Shown piece after piece: positions 9,396 to 17,817 of a stretch of DNA of 64,000 bases. How positions within the stretch are numbered: position 1 is the stretch's first letter; every line of letters begins with the position of its first letter. The stretch spans positions 1 through 64,000 of the forward strand of contig JAJPIZ010000025.1 of assembly GCA_021324435.1 (NCBI GenBank), given 5' to 3'. The notes beneath the pieces were generated by a model. The model searched no databases and was not told the origin of the DNA. It saw only the letters and a program-made list of their open reading frames with translations. The translations under genes and the position numbers were made by a program. The DNA comes from Anaerolineae bacterium. GTDB lineage: Bacteria; Chloroflexota; Anaerolineae; Anaerolineales; Villigracilaceae.

Positions 9396-10154
9396 CTATT
9401 TTAGTTTTTCGAAAACTATTTTCGCGAGTTTGCTCCAATCATGTGCATAAAGAAGTAAACGATCTCTATCTTTTTTTGTAACTGGATTGTTGTGCGCAAG
9501 TATGTTTCTTGTCTTTTCGATTTCATCAATCCAGACTGTTAGGTGTTCGAATTTATCACCCAAGACTTGGCGAAACTCCCGACTGTTGCTGTTTATTATT
9601 TTCTTGAGATCATCGATATCAGTGAAATAAATCGGATCGGCTCCTCTGCTTGAATGCCAGGGCGCTTCCTTTTCTGCCGATTTACGAATAGTCACATTCT
9701 TATGGATAGTCGTGTTTACCGTTTCAATTTTATCTGCCCACCAATTATCCTTGAAGTTCCTTTTCATAACAGTGGCAACAAAATTTCTTATAGAATTTTC
9801 AAACAAGTAAATTACGGGGTAAATCTCGGCATTGTTGTTTGCGGCACTAAATACTTGGTTGTTAATAAATGGGTCATCTGATTTTGGTAGCGGTTTTTTG
9901 GATTTTCTTTTCACAGGGGATAAATTCGCTGGTTTGCCCAAAGCAAGTTCATCTTGAACCGCTTTTCTTGTTACATCGTCAATAATTGAAGAAACATTGA
10001 TGTCGAGTTTGTTCTTTTTTATATAATAACATGCAGCTTGGTCAATGCTCTTGAGATCAAGGCGCTTTTTGATTCTCGACAAAGTGACTTGTAACCCTTC
10101 TCGCTTTATATTGAGCTTCTTATTTAGAATTTGACTGATTAGGTTCTTGGACAT
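9396..10154 (-). CDS. Swt1-type HEPN domain protein, probable RNase
   Basis: The 252-residue product has a C-terminal HEPN domain resembling the Swt1 class. Residues about 108-125 (EIYPVIYLFENSIRNFV), WW at 138-139, SSRGADPIYFTDIDDL at 168-183 and the catalytic-type R216-N-I-L-A-H221 motif are all in family order. HEPN proteins with the RxxxxH motif are typically metal-independent RNases in toxin-antitoxin and defence loci. The N-terminal 100 residues are basic and helical and may bind nucleic acid. Its start overlaps the preceding gene by 35 nt, which suggests translational coupling. Base composition is clearly more AT-rich than the neighbours, pointing to horizontal transfer. Function as a toxin is inference. 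Confidence 0.75.
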   Translation of the reverse strand: MSKNLISQILNKKLNIKREGLQVTLSRIKKRLDLKSIDQAACYYIKKNKLDINVSSIIDDVTRKAVQDELALGKPANLSPVKRKSKKPLPKSDDPFINNQVFSAANNNAEIYPVIYLFENSIRNFVATVMKRNFKDNWWADKIETVNTTIHKNVTIRKSAEKEAPWHSSRGADPIYFTDIDDLKKIINSNSREFRQVLGDKFEHLTVWIDEIEKTRNILAHNNPVTKKDRDRLLLYAHDWSKLAKIVFEKLK

Positions 10155-10371
10155 GCTTCGCCCTCTTCTTGCCTTTTTTGCCTAGGCGTGCGTTGCGTAT
10201 TGAACCTTCAGCGGCATTACATATCTTTGCTATGTCTGGTCCTGAAAAGCCAAAACGATCAAGAACTTCAACCATTTCAGGCAGGGTTTTTAGGTCTTTG
10301 ACACAGAGATAACCAAGCAATAGAAGTTCTTGATTTGTGCCGAGCTTATTGCTCTTTTTCTTGTTCATCAT
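10120..10371 (-). CDS. Small helix-turn-helix protein
   Basis: An 83-residue basic protein. Residues about 38-62 (RFGFSGPDIAKICNAAEGSIRNARLG) resemble the helix-turn-helix of sigma-70 region 4, the part that reads DNA. The rest is a leading helix and a Lys/Arg-rich tail. It overlaps the winged-helix gene upstream (26 nt) and the HEPN gene downstream (35 nt), so the three are one operon. A role as a cassette regulator or antitoxin is plausible but not shown by the sequence. Confidence 0.6.
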   Translation of the reverse strand: MMNKKKSNKLGTNQELLLLGYLCVKDLKTLPEMVEVLDRFGFSGPDIAKICNAAEGSIRNARLGKKGKKRAKHVQEPNQSNSK

Positions 10372-10723
10372 TTTCCACCTTTTCTTTTGCGATATTGGTC
10401 TTATTCTTGGCCAACGCTTTCTTTCTCACTGGAATCTTCAATAGCCCCGCGTAACGCCCGGTTTTTCCAACCTTATAAATGATCCCCTCGTTTTCCCATG
10501 TTTGCAATACTGAAACCATCCCGGGCTGAGATATGCCGACAATCTTTGCAAGATCAACCCCGCTCGTTGTCCCGTCAAGAGCGTTATAAGCTAAGACAAA
10601 TTTGTCGGGGTCGCCTTTCTTTTTGCCACTCCTGACTATCTTTTCGATATGTTGAATGCCTATAACGCTTCTGGCTAGCAAGGATATGATTATTTTGTTT
10701 TGTTCCTCAATCAGTTCGCTCAT
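10346..10723 (-). CDS. Winged-helix DNA-binding protein
   Basis: 125 residues, first gene of the three-gene cassette. A MarR/ROK-like winged helix is suggested by TSGVDLAKIVGISQPGMVSVLQTWENEGIIYKVGKTGRYAGLLKIP (helix-turn-helix, then a wing with a GRYAG turn). The N-terminus (about 1-45) is helical. An AGGAGGG ribosome site lies 3-10 nt before the ATG, and a good promoter sits about 60 nt upstream. It could repress its own operon or act as the antitoxin for the HEPN protein; this is inference from context. Confidence 0.65.
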   Translation of the reverse strand: MSELIEEQNKIIISLLARSVIGIQHIEKIVRSGKKKGDPDKFVLAYNALDGTTSGVDLAKIVGISQPGMVSVLQTWENEGIIYKVGKTGRYAGLLKIPVRKKALAKNKTNIAKEKVENDEQEKEQ

Positions 10724-10779
10724 ATACCCTCCTTTAGGGGTGTCAGCGAAAAGCTTTTGAGATCGTTCAGTCTGAAAAA

Positions 10780-10808
10780 ATTATAGATGTTTTTAATCTA
10801 AAGCGCAA
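10780..10808 (-). promoter_or_regulatory. Promoter of the HEPN cassette
   Basis: On the minus strand TTGCGC (10808-10803) and TATAAT (10785-10780) are separated by exactly 17 nt, about 60 nt before the winged-helix gene. Confidence 0.65.
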
Positions 10809-10819
10809 TATCCAAAAAG

Positions 10820-11326
10820 TCACTCACGCCGATACGGCGCTTCGCCTTCGATATTTCCCACGTATTGATACAAGTCTTTGTGCCCGATCATCTGCCTGAT
10901 GGCTTGGATTTCGCCGATGTGATACCAGTAATGATACGTGATTCGCCGCAAGGCGTCGCCGCGCGTCTGCCCGACCTCTTTGCCGTTCAACAACAAAGGT
11001 GTCAACAGAATCGCGGTTGTCAATGAATCGAGATAAGGGTCGGCGGCTTTGGTGACCGCTTGCCAGGTCTCGGACATCTCTTTAAGTGATGGCGTGGACA
11101 TCAGCGCGCCGAATGCAAACACTTCGTTCAACTTCGGAAACAAAATAATGTCCTGTGGACGTTGCAAGAACGTACGCTGTTCGTGCCACGCCAAGTGTCC
11201 AACGATCCAACTGATGCAGTTCATCTGCCCGAAGTGACGCGCGCCCTCTTCCTCGGTCACGCCTTCGAGTCCGTGCATCCATTCACTGCGCGTGAAACGG
11301 AATTGATCCACGAGTGGGTGAGTCAT
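10820..11326 (-). CDS. DinB-superfamily (DUF664-like) four-helix protein
   Basis: A 168-residue putative metal-dependent hydrolase or transferase of the DinB/YfiT four-helix fold, unrelated to polymerase DinB. Histidines likely to hold a metal are in GHLAWHEQ (about residues 43-49) and in HYWYHIGEIQAIRQMIGH (about 131-148), the usual spacing. It is preceded on the same strand by ridA with a 24-nt gap, so both are probably co-transcribed. Bacterial relatives often act in thiol-dependent detoxification; the substrate here cannot be read from the sequence. Confidence 0.8.
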   Translation of the reverse strand: MTHPLVDQFRFTRSEWMHGLEGVTEEEGARHFGQMNCISWIVGHLAWHEQRTFLQRPQDIILFPKLNEVFAFGALMSTPSLKEMSETWQAVTKAADPYLDSLTTAILLTPLLLNGKEVGQTRGDALRRITYHYWYHIGEIQAIRQMIGHKDLYQYVGNIEGEAPYRRE

Positions 11327-11350
11327 TGATTTCTCCTGCGCGGAGCAAGT

Positions 11351-11731
11351 TCACGCTTCTGCGACTACCGCGATGGATACCTTCATGTTCTTTGGGCGAA
11401 TGGGAAGTTTTGAACCTTGGCGCGCGGGCGGGTCTTTTGGAAACCACTTGTTCCATTCCTCGTTCATCCCTGCGAAATCTTCCGGCTCAGCCAGGATGAA
11501 CGTCGCGTTTACGGCCTTGTCCAGCGAACTGCCCGCCGCTTCCAGAATGGCCTGAATGTTTTTCAAACATTGCCGCGTTTGTTCCTGAATGGTCTCACCG
11601 ACCACCTCGCCTGTTGCCGGATCAAATGGTCCCTGCCCGGCGACGAAGATAAGTCCAGCCGCCTTCACGCCCTGACTATAGCCTGCCAATGATTTCGGCG
11701 CTTTATCGGTGTGGATGATTTGCTTTGCCAT
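11351..11731 (-). CDS. ridA: RidA family protein (reactive enamine/imine deaminase)
   Basis: 126 residues, the standard length of the YjgF/YER057c/UK114 family, whose members hydrolyse reactive 2-aminoacrylate-type imines made by PLP enzymes. Family landmarks are GYSQGVKAAGLIFVAGQGPFDPATGE, the EQTRQCLKNIQAILEAAG helix and the arginine in DPPARQ that binds the carboxylate. The end SIAVVAEA replaces the usual EIEAVA. The window carries many PLP enzymes (cysteine synthases, threonine aldolase, alanine racemase) that could generate such intermediates. Confidence 0.9.
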   Translation of the reverse strand: MAKQIIHTDKAPKSLAGYSQGVKAAGLIFVAGQGPFDPATGEVVGETIQEQTRQCLKNIQAILEAAGSSLDKAVNATFILAEPEDFAGMNEEWNKWFPKDPPARQGSKLPIRPKNMKVSIAVVAEA

Positions 11732-11815
11732 ATGTTCGTCTCCAATCTTTGGTTACGAACAATGCAACACTCGCAATTTTGCGAGGGCCTTGTGATGATC
11801 TAAATTCCCAGATTT

Positions 11816-12370
11816 CTATGGATTGTATGCGCCGACGCCGCACAAGACATTGGTGTCGAACTTCAAAAAGAACAGTGTCTTCGGCTCGGTCACTCCAGAG
11901 ACGGGATTGACCCAATGATAGTTGACCGAATTTACTGTGGTGGTGGAAGCGATATCCCAGGTTGCCTTGCCGAGGGGCTGGCCGTCATTGCTCTGCAAAC
12001 TATCTGCCGAGACGCCGACATATTGCGGGAATCCGCCATTGGCGAGTTCGATGTGGTTCGGGTCCATGCAGACGACATACAGGTCGCGGTCTTTGAATGG
12101 AGAAACCCCGTTGTTGAAATCTTTGAGCGCCTGATCGCGTCCCACTTGCTGATAGTGTTGGATCGCCAGTTGAAGCATGGCTTTGGCCTCATCGGGTGTG
12201 CCGCGTTCGCCTTTTGTGGCTGGCGCAGACTGGGGCGCTTGCGATTCGTTGGAAGACGATGGGTTGCCCATTCCACTTGGCGTTTGCGAACCGGCGTTGC
12301 AAGCCAATTGTGCAGCGACCAAAACAATCAGTGCTATAAAAATATATTTCCGTACAGATAAAACGTTCAT
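11816..12370 (-). CDS. Lipoprotein with a single Cache sensor domain
   Basis: A 184-residue secreted lipoprotein. The signal peptide ends in the lipobox AAQLAC, giving a lipidated Cys near residue 24, followed by a low-complexity Ser/Pro/Gln linker. Residues about 55-184 form a Cache domain of the type found in chemoreceptors: DEAKAMLQLAIQHYQQVGRDQALKDFNN, then DRDLYVVCMDPN, and the end VGAGVYK-like VLCGVGAYNP. The ATG at 12370 is chosen because AGGAGA precedes it at proper spacing. It probably binds a small ligand outside the cell. No transmembrane output domain is attached. Confidence 0.8.
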   Translation of the reverse strand: MNVLSVRKYIFIALIVLVAAQLACNAGSQTPSGMGNPSSSNESQAPQSAPATKGERGTPDEAKAMLQLAIQHYQQVGRDQALKDFNNGVSPFKDRDLYVVCMDPNHIELANGGFPQYVGVSADSLQSNDGQPLGKATWDIASTTTVNSVNYHWVNPVSGVTEPKTLFFLKFDTNVLCGVGAYNP

Positions 12371-12437
12371 GGCCTTTCTCCTTTCTTGGCTCACGTCTAA
12401 TTCTTGAAGCGAAGAATAGACCCTTTACCTGCGTAAA

Positions 12438-13457
12438 TCAATCACCCTTCTGTCGGATGGGCTGTTTTCGTTTCACTTCGAGCACCGCGATCTTGGTGGA
12501 ATGATTGAACGGCGTAGGATCGGTGATGGGTTGGGCCATCTCGCCATAGCCGATGAAATCCTGCGGCACGGGAATCGACTCCTTGATCTTCAAGTATCCG
12601 TCCTCGCACAGCGATTCGAGTGTCCGCATGTATTCTTTCCCGCTGACGTACAACGCGTTGTTGATGGCAATCAGGTGACCGCCATCGTTGATGAGTGGAC
12701 GAACTTTGTTGATGAGCCGCGCGCTGTCGTGTTCCTGATCCACTTTGCCCCTGGAAGTCGTTGAAAAAAATGGCGGATCAATCAGCGCGCAATCGAACGT
12801 CTCGCCTGTGCGCCTGAATTTGCCGATCTGTGGGAAGAAATCTGCCGCGATGAAATCCGATTTGTGGATGGGAAAGCCGTTGAGGGTGTATGAATCTTTT
12901 GCTAGATTCAAGAAGGCGCGGTTTCGATCCAGTTGGACGACGCGGCTGGCGCCGCCTGCCGTCGCGGCGACTCCCAAACTGCCGGTGTATGCGAACGCAT
13001 TCAGGATGGTCTTGCCTTTTGAATTTTCGGTCAGCCATTTTCGCAAATTGCGCGTGTCAAGATAAAAACTGGCGTCACGATTCATGGTCAGGTTGACGGC
13101 GTACCAGATTCCGTTTTCTTTGACCCTCCGATCAGGCTCGAGACCGAAGAGCAAAGCGCCGCGTCTTTCTTCGACCTTTCGGCTGTTGCGCGATTTGACA
13201 ATCCCCGCGCGCAACCGCTTTGATGTAAGCGGATGGCCCTGGAGAAAACGTTGCGCTTCATCCACCAGAACCATGCCCTGCGCGGGGTCACTGGCGTAGT
13301 TATGAAAGATAACGGTACCCGCATACAGGTCCAGGGAAAGATGCGGACAGCCTTCCGTGAATCCGTTGAACAGGCGGAAGGCTGTCTCATGCCGCGCGTC
13401 GAAAAATTCCCTGCGCGCCTCCAAAGCCTTGTTCAACAAATCCGTAATCGCCGGCAA
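12438..13457 (-). CDS. Class I SAM-dependent methyltransferase, RlmI/RlmK-like
   Basis: Probable 23S rRNA cytosine methyltransferase-like protein. The SAM-binding site is TILNAFAYTGSLGVAATAGGASRVVQLDRN, the catalytic-type motif is DCALIDPPFF, and the N-terminal half has the family's LFNGFTEGCPHLSLDLYAGTVIFHNYA. The start is not settled. The frame stays open up to 13640, but that stretch overlaps the 73-residue gene and has no homology-like character. No ATG lies near the family start, so a TTG at 13457 is assumed; it sits just after the upstream gene's stop region. An ATT or CTG start around 13485 cannot be excluded. Confidence 0.85.
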   Translation of the reverse strand: MPAITDLLNKALEARREFFDARHETAFRLFNGFTEGCPHLSLDLYAGTVIFHNYASDPAQGMVLVDEAQRFLQGHPLTSKRLRAGIVKSRNSRKVEERRGALLFGLEPDRRVKENGIWYAVNLTMNRDASFYLDTRNLRKWLTENSKGKTILNAFAYTGSLGVAATAGGASRVVQLDRNRAFLNLAKDSYTLNGFPIHKSDFIAADFFPQIGKFRRTGETFDCALIDPPFFSTTSRGKVDQEHDSARLINKVRPLINDGGHLIAINNALYVSGKEYMRTLESLCEDGYLKIKESIPVPQDFIGYGEMAQPITDPTPFNHSTKIAVLEVKRKQPIRQKGD

Positions 13458-13480
13458 TTTTTCCGTCCGCTTCCCATCAA

Positions 13481-13702
13481 TCAGATTTTCTGAATGTTCT
13501 TTGGATTCAACACCGATATTAATTTCACTCCTAAAATGGCTTGCGCCTGATCGTTCAACTCCACCCAATGAAAACTTCGATGTTCGGAATAAGGCTCGAT
13601 TTTTACAACCGTTCCCTCGAACCAGCCTTCGCTGTTCCAATGCTTCGAATCAAAATGGACTTTGACGCGGTCGCCGACGCGAATGACTTGCGGCTCGTTC
13701 AT
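13481..13702 (-). CDS. Small SH3-like hypothetical protein
   Basis: A 73-residue protein with alternating beta-type sequence (VIRVGDRVKVHFDSKHW, EGTVVKIEPYSEHRSFHWVELND), suggesting an SH3-like barrel of the kind that binds RNA or protein. A TATAAT box (13711-13716) ends 8 nt before the ATG and there is no good ribosome site, so the transcript is probably leaderless. Its 3' end lies next to or overlaps the methyltransferase. It may be a real but uncharacterised partner of that enzyme. Confidence 0.6.
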   Translation of the reverse strand: MNEPQVIRVGDRVKVHFDSKHWNSEGWFEGTVVKIEPYSEHRSFHWVELNDQAQAILGVKLISVLNPKNIQKI

Positions 13703-13743
13703 CGCCCTGAATTATAAACTCACCTTGCGAGTGCGACGCGCCC

Positions 13744-16470
13744 TCACAGATCTCCCTGCATATCGAGGAAAGTTCGCACGACTCGCGGATCGAAGTGACT
13801 GCCGCTTTGCTCCTGAATATGTTTCAGCGCCTGGTCTTTGGTCCATGCAGGGCGGTAGGGGCGGTCGGAGGTGACCGCGTCCCACACATCCACCACAGCG
13901 AAGATGCGCGCTACCAGCGGAATCTCTTCGCCTTTCAAACCGCGCGGGTAGCCCGTGCCGTCCCATTTTTCATGATGGCAAAAGGGAATATCGAGCGAGC
14001 GGCGCAGATAGGAAATCGGCGTGAGCAGATCGAACGCATATTGTGGGTGACGGCGCATGATCTCCCATTCTTCATCCGTCAATTTGCCGGGCTTCAACAG
14101 GATATTATCCGGCACGCCCATCTTGCCGATGTCATGCAGGAGCGCGCCGCGCCGCACGTGGACCATGTCTTCGTCGGCGATGCCCATTTTTTGCGCGAGT
14201 TTGATCGTCATCTCGGTCACGCGCAGGGTGTGACCTTCGGTCTCTTTATCGCGCAGATCCAACGCATGAGACCAGCCTTCGATGGTGGCGTCGTACGCCA
14301 GCGCCAGGTCGAGGTTGGAACGTTGCAGGTCCAGGAAGAGCGATGAATTATCCACGGCGATCGCGGCCTGATTCCCAAGCGCCTCCATAAATTCTTCCCA
14401 TTCGGGATCGCGCGCCAGATTGGAACGGTGGAAAATTTCCAGCACGCCTTTGATCTTGCCTTTTGCGATCAAGGGCACTGCGTAATACGACACAAACTTT
14501 TCATCGGCCATCAGGTCGGGCCGCTTGAATGCATCCTCTTGCGCCTTAAAATTTCCAACGCGGATGATTTTCCGTTCGAGCATCGCGCGGCCGGGGAGTC
14601 CCTCGCCGAGGCGCAGATCAGTGGACTCGATATCGCGCGTCCAGAAGCCTTTTCCGGCCGCGAAGCGCAGGCCTTTCGATTCAGGGCTTTGCAGAAGGAT
14701 GGCCGCCGCGTCCACGTTGAGTTGTTTAATCACCTGATCGAGAAGCACATTCAAGGTCAGGTTCAAGTCGAGACTGCTGGTGATGGTGATATCTATGGCG
14801 CGCAGGGATGCCAATCGTTCCAGTTGTTTCAGTGTGCGCTCATGCAATCCCACGCGATGGATGGCATTGCCCGCAATTTCGGCCAGCGTCGTCAGCAAAT
14901 GAACATCTGAATCATTGAATTCGCGCGGCAGTTCCGCGTTGACGTACAACGCGCCGATGACTTGATGGGCGGATCGAATCGGAACACACGCGCCGCCGCG
15001 TCCGGGCGGGACCTGATTGCGTGCCGCCTCGTGAAGTTTCGGATCCGTTCTTATTTCCCTCGACACATACGGCTCGCCCGATGCGATTACCTGACCGGGA
15101 ATGCCTTCGCCCGGCCGAACGGGCGGGGGTTTGTAATTCCAGCCATGTTCATAGGCCATGCGAATTTCATTGCTGGGCGGGTCGTCCAACCAGATCGAGC
15201 CTGCGCTCCCGTTTAGCGCTCTGATGGTTTCTTCCAAAAAGTGTGGGAGCATTTCATCGAGAGTTTGAGCCGTACGCAGGGCGGTCGAGACGCGGTTGAC
15301 GGCTTCCAGCTCTGTCAGGCGCTGTTTGACATCTGCCTCGGCGCGCAGGCGTTCGGTAATGTCATTGACCAGCACCAGCCGCGCGGATTTCTTCGCAAAT
15401 TCAAAGTTGTGCGAAACAATCTCCACGTTGATGATCGTGCCATCCTTCTTGCGATGTTTCCACGGGCCGGAGCGTTCGCGCGGCTGACGCCCCTGCGCCA
15501 GATTCTTTTCCAGTGTTGTGATTTCTTCCTCTGGCCGGATGTCGCGAATGGTCATGGAGAGAAATTCTTCGCGTGAATAACCATAATGCTCGATGGCCGC
15601 ATCGTTGACGGCCAGAAAGTTCAAATTCTTTGCATCATAAACCCACATGGGTTGCGGGTTTCTCTCGAACAGAAGACGATAGCGTTCCTCTGAATCGCGC
15701 AGGGCCTGCTCGGCCTGTTTGCGGTCTGTGATGTCAGTGGTTGTGCCTTCGTAAAAAAGCAATGTTCCCTGATCGTCGCGCACGGCGTGCGCGTTCTCTG
15801 AGACCCAGATCGTACGGCCGTCTTTGCGATAGACTTCCGATTCAAAATTGACGACCTCGCCATGCTGTTCCATGATTCGCTTGAATTCTGCGCGGCGATT
15901 TGGGTCTACGTAAAATTGGCGGTTCAGATCCATGCTCGAAATCAGTTCCTCAGGCGAGTTATATCCGAGCATGCGCGCGGTGGCGGGGTTGGCGGTGATG
16001 TATTTGCCATCCGGGGAGGTCTGGTAGATTCCTTCGATGGCGTGTTCGAAGATATCGCGATATTTTTCCTCGGCCTGTTGCTTCTCCTCCTGCAGACGTT
16101 TCTCCTCCAGCGCGCGCCGCACGGCCTCGCCCAAGCGCGCGGGACGATCTTTCAAAATGTAATCGGCCGCGCCGCGCTTGATGATCGAAACGGCTTCTTC
16201 CTCGCCAACTGTCCCGGATACCAGGATGAGTGGAACATCCACATGCAATTCTTTGATGATTTCCAATGCGCGGCTTGCGCCGAACTGCGGCATACTGTGA
16301 TCCGCCAGGATGATCTCAGGTCGCGCCGCCTCCAGCGCGGACCGGAAATCGGCCTCCGTTTCGATGCGCCTCCACTCCGGCGTGAAACCGGCGCGCTTCA
16401 ATTCGCGCAGAAGCAACTCAGCGTCTTCAGGCCGGTCTTCCAGGAGCAATACGTTTAGCGGTACGGCCAT
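13744..16470 (-). CDS. Response regulator with PAS, GAF and HD-GYP domains
   Basis: A 908-residue cytoplasmic c-di-GMP phosphodiesterase candidate. In order: receiver domain (1-125; E11-D12 and phosphoacceptor D57 in ILADHSMP), two PAS domains (about 130-250 and 265-385, each ending in DITxR), two GAF domains (about 400-555 and 570-715) and an HD-GYP domain (about 725-905). The HD-GYP site is intact: HTLRVTEM, HDIGKMGVPDNIL, HHEKWDGTGYPRGL. The gene follows the CheY-like regulator by 18 nt and ends the signalling operon that begins with the PAS histidine kinase, so phosphotransfer to its receiver is likely to control c-di-GMP breakdown. Confidence 0.9.
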   Translation of the reverse strand: MAVPLNVLLLEDRPEDAELLLRELKRAGFTPEWRRIETEADFRSALEAARPEIILADHSMPQFGASRALEIIKELHVDVPLILVSGTVGEEEAVSIIKRGAADYILKDRPARLGEAVRRALEEKRLQEEKQQAEEKYRDIFEHAIEGIYQTSPDGKYITANPATARMLGYNSPEELISSMDLNRQFYVDPNRRAEFKRIMEQHGEVVNFESEVYRKDGRTIWVSENAHAVRDDQGTLLFYEGTTTDITDRKQAEQALRDSEERYRLLFERNPQPMWVYDAKNLNFLAVNDAAIEHYGYSREEFLSMTIRDIRPEEEITTLEKNLAQGRQPRERSGPWKHRKKDGTIINVEIVSHNFEFAKKSARLVLVNDITERLRAEADVKQRLTELEAVNRVSTALRTAQTLDEMLPHFLEETIRALNGSAGSIWLDDPPSNEIRMAYEHGWNYKPPPVRPGEGIPGQVIASGEPYVSREIRTDPKLHEAARNQVPPGRGGACVPIRSAHQVIGALYVNAELPREFNDSDVHLLTTLAEIAGNAIHRVGLHERTLKQLERLASLRAIDITITSSLDLNLTLNVLLDQVIKQLNVDAAAILLQSPESKGLRFAAGKGFWTRDIESTDLRLGEGLPGRAMLERKIIRVGNFKAQEDAFKRPDLMADEKFVSYYAVPLIAKGKIKGVLEIFHRSNLARDPEWEEFMEALGNQAAIAVDNSSLFLDLQRSNLDLALAYDATIEGWSHALDLRDKETEGHTLRVTEMTIKLAQKMGIADEDMVHVRRGALLHDIGKMGVPDNILLKPGKLTDEEWEIMRRHPQYAFDLLTPISYLRRSLDIPFCHHEKWDGTGYPRGLKGEEIPLVARIFAVVDVWDAVTSDRPYRPAWTKDQALKHIQEQSGSHFDPRVVRTFLDMQGDL

Positions 16471-16488
16471 CCGGAACGATACCCTTTG

Positions 16489-16947
16489 TTACAAACTGCC
16501 CGCGCCGTTGCTGGGCGGTTGATTCAATAGCAGCCAGTACAACCCAAGCAGGCGCGCCGACTCGATGAATTGATCGAAGTCCACCGGCTTGACGATATAA
16601 CTGTTCACGCCCAATTGATAACTCTCGACGATGTCGCGTTCTTCGCGCGAAGACGTCAGCACTACCACGGGGATGGTCTTCGTGCGCGGGTCAGATTTGA
16701 CTCTTCGCAGAACCTCCAGACCGTCCACTTTTGGCAGTTTCAAATCCAGCAAAATGATCTTGGGCCCATTTTCCACCTGGCGGCCAGCAAAGGCCCCGGT
16801 GCCGAAAATAAATTCGAGCGCCTCGGCGCCGTCGCGCACGACTTCAATGGGATTGGTCAAATTATTTTTCTTGAAGGCGCGCAGAGTTAATTCCACATCG
16901 TTCGGGTTGTCTTCGACCAATAAGATTTCGACATTTTTTACATTCAT
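16489..16947 (-). CDS. Single-domain response regulator (Rcp1/CheY-like)
   Basis: 152 residues consisting only of a receiver domain. E12-D13 form the acidic pair, D68 in [12 protein letters not shown] is the phosphoacceptor, the switch Thr is in VVLTSS and K120 is in YIVKP. The insertion around FGTGAFAGR and the [12 protein letters not shown] tail match regulators that pair with phytochrome-type histidine kinases. The ATG at 16947 is preferred because AAGGAGAC precedes it; in-frame codons upstream lack a site. It lies between a 7TM gene and the HD-GYP regulator and probably relays phosphate from the kinase at 17818-21015. Confidence 0.9.
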   Translation of the reverse strand: MNVKNVEILLVEDNPNDVELTLRAFKKNNLTNPIEVVRDGAEALEFIFGTGAFAGRQVENGPKIILLDLKLPKVDGLEVLRRVKSDPRTKTIPVVVLTSSREERDIVESYQLGVNSYIVKPVDFDQFIESARLLGLYWLLLNQPPSNGAGSL

Positions 16948-16977
16948 CGAAGTGTCTCCTTCGAGAAACAAATTGTA

Positions 16978-17766
16978 TCACCTGCCATCTGGCTCTTCGT
17001 GAATGGCAGTGATTCCATAACGTTGTCTCAGCCATTTCGGCGGCATGTACGCCAACAGGGCGGTCAGAGCGGCGGCCAATCCGATCACGCGGCTGACGAT
17101 CTGCCAGTCATCCTGCTGGCTGAATCCGGTGGCCGAGGCGGCCAGCGCGCTTCCAAACCAAACGAAGATACTGAGTGACACTAGCAGGATGCGATATCGT
17201 TGTGTAGCCTCTTTAACGCGGAAGTAAAGTGTGAAATACGCTAAACTGCCTATCATTTGCGGAAGGATCAACAACAGCAGGACCAAAACAAAGAGCGGAC
17301 CGTTGAGCGGCGAGCGATAACTCAACGCGACATTCCATCGGTTCACCTGCACATTGCTCGGGCCGCTGGCTGTGATGTAATACGTGAGCAGGGCGTAGTA
17401 AAGAATGTAGAAAACAGTGAGAGGCAGGAAGGTGCGAGGATTGCCTGTAAAAAGATAGATCAAATAGTACAGAAGTCCCCATAGCGCGATGCAAATGATC
17501 AGGATGTTGATGTATGTGATGGACACGAACAGCGGCAGACTGATTTCCGCGATTCCGCCAAGCAGACTCAGGATTCCGTTGATAAAGGTCGTGACCGCGA
17601 TTCCATACCACCACACCGTGAACAAACGCCAGGCGAGGGAAGATTCGGCAGATTTGATCTTGCGCTCGCTTAAGCGCCAGCCCGTATAGGCATAGATACC
17701 TGCATCCACGACAGAGAAGAGTGAGCCGATCAGTAATGTAGATTCAATCATCGCGTCCGTCTCCAA
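16978..17766 (-). CDS. Multi-pass membrane protein of the signalling operon
   Basis: 262 residues with about seven hydrophobic segments and a short cytoplasmic tail (PPKWLRQRYGITAIHEEPDGR). The overall plan resembles the stand-alone 7TM sensory modules that sit in front of histidine kinases, but no kinase is attached. It is sandwiched between the histidine kinase and the CheY-like regulator, so it may be the input partner of that pathway. The start may be the ATG at 17766 or the one five codons later. No specific family is recognised. Confidence 0.7.
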   Translation of the reverse strand: METDAMIESTLLIGSLFSVVDAGIYAYTGWRLSERKIKSAESSLAWRLFTVWWYGIAVTTFINGILSLLGGIAEISLPLFVSITYINILIICIALWGLLYYLIYLFTGNPRTFLPLTVFYILYYALLTYYITASGPSNVQVNRWNVALSYRSPLNGPLFVLVLLLLILPQMIGSLAYFTLYFRVKEATQRYRILLVSLSIFVWFGSALAASATGFSQQDDWQIVSRVIGLAAALTALLAYMPPKWLRQRYGITAIHEEPDGR

Positions 17767-17773
17767 ATATTTT

Positions 17774-17815
17774 ATGTCGTTGTGAGGAGGCAGCGCGAGC
17801 GTCTCGCAACGACAT
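17774..17815. repeat. Palindromic repeat, family G
   Basis: ATGTCGTTG (17774-17782) pairs with CAACGACAT (17807-17815) around a GC-rich loop containing GAGGAGGCAGCGCGAGC. It separates the histidine kinase from the 7TM gene. Confidence 0.6.
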
Positions 17816-17817
17816 GA

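Noticed and set aside
13458-13640. N-terminal extension of the rRNA methyltransferase up to 13640
   Set aside because: It overlaps the 73-residue gene in another frame and does not resemble the family. The shorter start is more likely.
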